Source: Lepraria neglecta | Taxonomy: Eukaryota > Ascomycota > Lecanoromycetes > Lecanorales > Stereocaulaceae | Direction of reading: 5' to 3' | Assembly: GCA_033220425.1 (NCBI GenBank) | Contig: CM065648.1 | Span: 3,410,001 to 3,474,000, forward strand | DNA length: 64,000 nt | Shown here: positions 59,284-64,000 of the stretch, piece by piece | How positions within the stretch are numbered: position 1 is the stretch's first letter | Layout: every line of letters begins with the position of its first letter | Position numbers and translations under genes: made by a program | Notes under the pieces: generated by a model | Databases searched by the model: none | The model's input: only the letters and a program-made list of their open reading frames with translations | Told to the model about the DNA's origin: nothing

Positions 59284-62200
59284 AGGAAGGGTTTAGGGAA
59301 AGTAGGGAGGATAATAAAGAGGAGGTAGAGGAAGAAGAGGAGGTAGAGGAAGAGGAGGTAAGCTCTAGTATACTACCTGTTACCGCTATATACTAAGTTA
59401 TATAGCTATCTATAAGCTAACCTCGGAGCGACATTATTCGAGGTACTATATTAGAGGATCTAGAGGAGAGGAGGATAGAGGAGAGGAGGGTAAGGAGGAG
59501 GGAGAAGAGAAAAGAGAGGAGGAGAGCTATAAAAGTAGCAAAGAGGGTAAGCGATATCGCTCCGCTACCACCGCTTATACTAACTTTCTAGGCTTAGTCC
59601 TCTTAGATTATATTCTTACTTTTTCCTTTTAGTATTCTAGTATTTAGCGGCTTAGTAATAGAACTATAGGGTTTTATAGTTATATTCAATCAAGATAACT
59701 TTCTCCTACGCTTCCTTCCGCGTCCTATATACTCCTTATACTTATACTTAAGGACTAGTATATTAATAAGTTCATCCTCTAGTAACTATTAGTTATAGAT
59801 ATTACCCTATCTAGTCTACTTAACCTTATACTATATACCTTCCTTATTCTTTACCTTATTAATAATTTCTTCTACCTCCTACTATTCTTTATTATTAATA
59901 AGTTCTAGGGGCTATATAAAATTCGCTGACTCCGCGCTATTATATAAATAATAGGGTTTAAGTAAGGATATATAAAAGGTATTATAGATATAATAATCCG
60001 GGGGTAGTATAAGTCGGTACGCCTATACTCTAACCTTATCTTTAATTCTAAAAGGGCCGATAAACCGATAGGATAGCTTCTTACTTAGCTACCTTTACTT
60101 AAGGTTTTTAGCTAATAGTATTACTAATTAGCCTATTTAGTACTCTTTAGGCTTATATTCTTAGTTATAATACTTCGCCTACGCCTTAATAGCTCTCTAC
60201 TAATACTCCTTAATCGTTTTATAATAGTACTATAACTACTCTACCCGTTCCTTTACTGATAGTATCTCCCCCCTTAGGGAACCGTCCCCGGCTTCCTAAT
60301 GAATTTCGGGGTTATAACTATATCCTATAAAAAACGGCGAGTAGCCAACGGAGCTATAGAGGCTATTTATATAAGCAAATTCGACTATAGGCAAGAGCTT
60401 TACCTAGTTTGTTTATTCTGAATTCGTAAACGTCCGTAAGAATTACTCTAATATCTAGTTTTAGTATTCTATCTAACTATCTATCTATAGGTAAAAAGCG
60501 GTACTTATACGCCGCTTGATCTTTATATAATAGTAAACCGCTAACTAGAATATACTTATAAATATAGAGCCTCTATCGCTTATAATACTAGTTAGTATAC
60601 TATATCGGTAGATAACTTTATTAAAGAAGAGTTCCGCTAGCTTAGCGGCAGTAATAGTTTTAGTAGTAGGCAGATAACGAGCTATCTTAGTAAATCTATC
60701 TACTACTACTAAAATCGAGTTATATACAACGCCGCCCCGTTTACTCGGAGGTAATCCCGTTATAAAATCTATGGTTAATTCCTACTATAGACCTTTTAGT
60801 AATAGTAATGATTATAATTCGCTATAAGGACGATATCTAGCTACTTTAACCCTTTAATAGATATTGTATATACGTACGTAGCTCTGCGCCTACTCCGCGA
60901 TATTACGCTAATAGTACTTATACTATAGGAGCTCTAGTATCTTTTCGGCTCTAAAGTATCCTACTAGGGGGTCGTTATAGTATTTACTAATTAATTCTTA
61001 TCTTAAAGTACTATCTTTAGGGATATATAGTCATCCCTTATACCGAAGGAGGTTCTTATTATTAAAAGACTAATCTTAATCTAGAAGGCGTAGGTGCCCC
61101 TCTAACTCTACGCTATTACTTCTATATTTCCTAACCTATTTATTATAGTGTTATAAATCAGAAATTAGCGACTTAAGTAGTCTTTAGGTATCTATATAAG
61201 GCCCTTCCTTAAGATCTCTAACGGTTTTCCTTGGTATAACTACCTAAATACCTATAATTTACGACCCTAGCTATAGTATCGCCTTATCGGCGCGCTTATA
61301 TATACTTGTATCCTCTATAGACTAAAGTACCAGCTTGTTCTATAACGTTAGTAATAGCTTAGTATTTAATAGCGAGGCCCCTTTATAATCTAGGCGTCTA
61401 GAAGGAGGATCAGCGGGATTAGTTTTACCCGCTCTATAGATTATCTCGAAGTTATAAGCTATAAGCTTTAGTACCTAGCGTACTTACTGCGGCGTTAACT
61501 CTTTTAGCTTTATAAATCCCCGTAGATTATTATAATCTATTAGAACCTCTACCGGGAAAAGGCTTCCTTCTAGGTAGTATTACTACTACTTAAACGCCGC
61601 GATAACTACGAGTAATTCTTAGTTATATACTTTATAATTTTGCTTAGTAGGAATTATTTTACAAGACTAGAATATAACTAGCCGCTAGCTCCCCTAGTCA
61701 TCCGGTTATAATAGGATACCCGTAATAGTAAAATTCGATATATTAGTCTTAACCCTAATTTTCTAAGACGGATTGAAATATTATAGTAGGGGGGCTTCGG
61801 TAAACTTCCTATATAGTTATTAGAACGCTGTCTACGCGTTATTAGACTACTCGAGTAGTCCCGTTTTCCTTCTATCCTTACTACCTTTTAGTAGGCTAGT
61901 AAGTAGTACTATAATAGCCGAATAATAATGGATAAAACGATAATAGAAATTCGTAAAGCCTAGGAATACCTAGACTTCTCGATAAGTCTTTAGTATTAGC
62001 TAATCCCTAATTATCTTAACTCTGCGCGTATCTATCTCTATACTAGCGGTAGAGACAATAAAGCCTAAGTACTTAACCCGGGTTATAAAAAACTTACACT
62101 TCTTCCGGTTCGCATAGAGTTAGAATTACCGAAGTCTTTAGAGCACTCCTTTAATATACCTCTAGTAGTCCGCTAGGGTTTCCGAAAAAACCAAGATATT

Positions 62201-64000
62201 ATCCAAATATACTATATATATTATATCGACTAGGCCTATAAGGGCCTAATTAATATATACTTGAAAAGTAGTAGGGGTATTTACTAACCTAAATAGTATA
62301 ATAAGATATTTAAAGTGACCGTAACGCGTGCGGAACGCTATCTTCTATTTATCACTACGCTTAATTCGGATATAGTAATATATATCCTTAAGGTCCAACT
62401 TTAAGAATACTTTAGTACCGCTTAAGCGGTCTAGCGTCTCGGTAATTAGGGGTAATAGGTGCCGATTCTTGATTATTACCGTATTCAACCCTCGATAATC
62501 TACGTAAAGATGTAGCCCCCTATCCTTTTTCGGTATAAAAAGTATAGGTACTCCTACCGGCGAAATAGAGTAGCGAATCTACTTCTTTCCTAGTATATTA
62601 TTAAGGTACCGCCGAAGCTCCGTTAACTCCGTCCTTAATAGATTATAGATAGGACTATAAGGTAGCTCCCTACTATCTAACTTAATAGTATAGTCTCCCT
62701 ACTTTTATTCAGGTAAGATCCCTACTTTCTTATTTAAGAAGATATCTTTAAACTCCCGTAATTTAGGAGGAAGGGTTATATCGAACTTATTAGTCTAAGG
62801 TCGCTCCGCTATCGCGGCGCTAGTATAAATTATAGCGAATACTTTCTATTCCTATTGTAAAACTTTACTAAATTTAGTCGGTCTATCTAGCTATATTAGC
62901 CTAGGATTTATTTAGTACCGCTATTAGCGCGCTAGTATATTAACTATAATACCTGACTTATAAAGTGCTAGTATCCCGATAATCAAGTCGGGACCCTCCT
63001 AGTCTACGGTATAGAATAAGGAACTACATTCCTTTTCTTACCCCTAGTTATTAGTAGCTATATAGCTTAACTGAAACGCCCTATAATAAAAGGCGCCTTA
63101 TCTACTTAGCTATACCGGCGTCGGTAAGACAGCGCGTTCTAGCTATAAATTATATTGTACTACGAACCGCTAAGAGACCAAGCTAATTATTGCCCTAGGG
63201 TTAATTAGCCCCTTGACGGGCTATCGACTACCTAGGAGGATTACTTATCCCGTAAGGTAAAGAGGTTCTAAGGCTTCTATTCGTCTATCTTCCCCCGCTT
63301 ACTTAGCGGTAGCGGGGTACTATCTTTTTTTGACTATACCGTATTAATAGGGGTAAAGCTTGGATTATCCCTATAGGGATATTCTAGTTTCTAATACCCC
63401 GTCTTACTGTAATAATAATAACTATTATTATAGTAGTTAGGGTCAGCCTTAGGTACTAGATAAGACTTAGAATTTCGTCTCCTCTTACTACCTCGCTAAT
63501 ATCCCGCTAGCTCTCCGCCAGCGGACTTAGTTAGAGTACTAGACACCCGTTCTTCTAAAGGCCTACCCTTACTACTAGATCTAGGCGTTAATAGGTAACG
63601 CTTAAGGTTCTTTTCCTATATAATCGCAAGTACTAAGAGACTATTATATATTATTAGGATACTACTAGTACTTAGGATTTTAGACTTTAACTCAGGGCGG
63701 AGTTTGGTTAAAAAGCTATTTACCCGGAACTCTTCTGATAGGGGAGTAATATAGCTTTCTAGTTCTTCTAGGTAAGCTTTAAAGATAGAAACCTTCTATC
63801 CCTACTATTACTTAGCGCTATTTAAGCGCTTATAGGTAAGTAGTCGGCGATTTACTAGGTCTACTACTAAATCTAAGAGAAACTAAGAAAAGTTCTTAAA
63901 AGAGTAATTATCTAGCTATTCCTTCCGAAAGTATTAGCGCTATTATATTACTATATCCCCTTCTAGGGACTATATATAGTAGAGGATTTTCGCCCTATCG

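Larger units (their letters stand above)
57633..64000 (-). mobile_element. Ty3/gypsy LTR retrotransposon, family B copy 2, runs off the window
   Basis: The LTR at 57633-58084 (452 bp, TGTGAGGTATAC start) is followed by internal sequence colinear with B copy 1 up to the equivalent of about 42463. About 0.9 kb, including the other LTR, is therefore beyond the edge. The left flank is GACGG. Recognisable parts are the same as in copy 1 and lie on the minus strand. The two copies are very similar and differ mostly by C/T and G/A. It has dozens of breaks. Confidence 0.88.

Overview
The window comes from a filamentous ascomycete (Pezizomycotina). The evidence is genes split by introns of about 50 bp with GT..AG ends and CTRAY-like branch sites, a HET-domain gene, a WSC sensor, and a large block of retroelements mutated in the pattern of repeat-induced point mutation (RIP). 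The class is not resolved from sequence alone; Dothideomycetes and Leotiomycetes are both possible.

The left half (1 to about 31.2 kb) is ordinary gene-rich euchromatin with 15 supported genes, 9 of them placed in named families: a flotillin (3' part), a coiled-coil protein, a bHLH factor, three unassigned small genes, a HET protein, DNA primase small subunit (PRI1), MDM35, RRP6, a RasGAP, phosphatidylserine synthase (CHO1), a WSC cell-wall sensor, CWH43 and BUD20. Exon boundaries were worked out by hand from frame, phase and conserved residues. Most genes are housekeeping: DNA replication (PRI1), nuclear RNA decay (RRP6), pre-60S ribosome export (BUD20), phospholipid supply (CHO1, MDM35), GPI-anchor lipid remodelling (CWH43), wall-stress sensing (WSC) and Ras signalling (RasGAP). 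The HET gene, a relic frame beside it and a 294-bp MITE form the one accessory patch, at about 7.9 to 11.6 kb.

From about 31.2 kb to the end the window is a nested transposon graveyard. 31.2 to 34 kb holds lightly mutated relics: a pogo/Fot1-like DNA transposon 5' end, a solo LTR, Ty1/copia pol fragments, and a gypsy LTR. From about 34.06 kb on, CpA and TpG are almost absent while CpG persists, so C-to-T change at CpA explains the composition. Three Ty3/gypsy families are visible, all broken. Family A has LTRs of about 400 to 510 bp, family B 452 bp, and family C 214 bp. A copy of A is split by C (target duplication GCTCT), and C is split by B (target duplication ATAAT). A second B copy runs off the right edge.

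Into this mutated block two copies of an unassigned non-autonomous element (51139-51890 and 55482-57141) inserted cleanly with no target duplication. They have a short palindrome 12 bp from one end, carry normal CpA/TpG content, and contain tandem repeats including a 20-unit, about 33-bp minisatellite. A diverged relative at about 32.0 to 32.35 kb has a different minisatellite in the same slot. This element family is the most novel-looking thing in the window.
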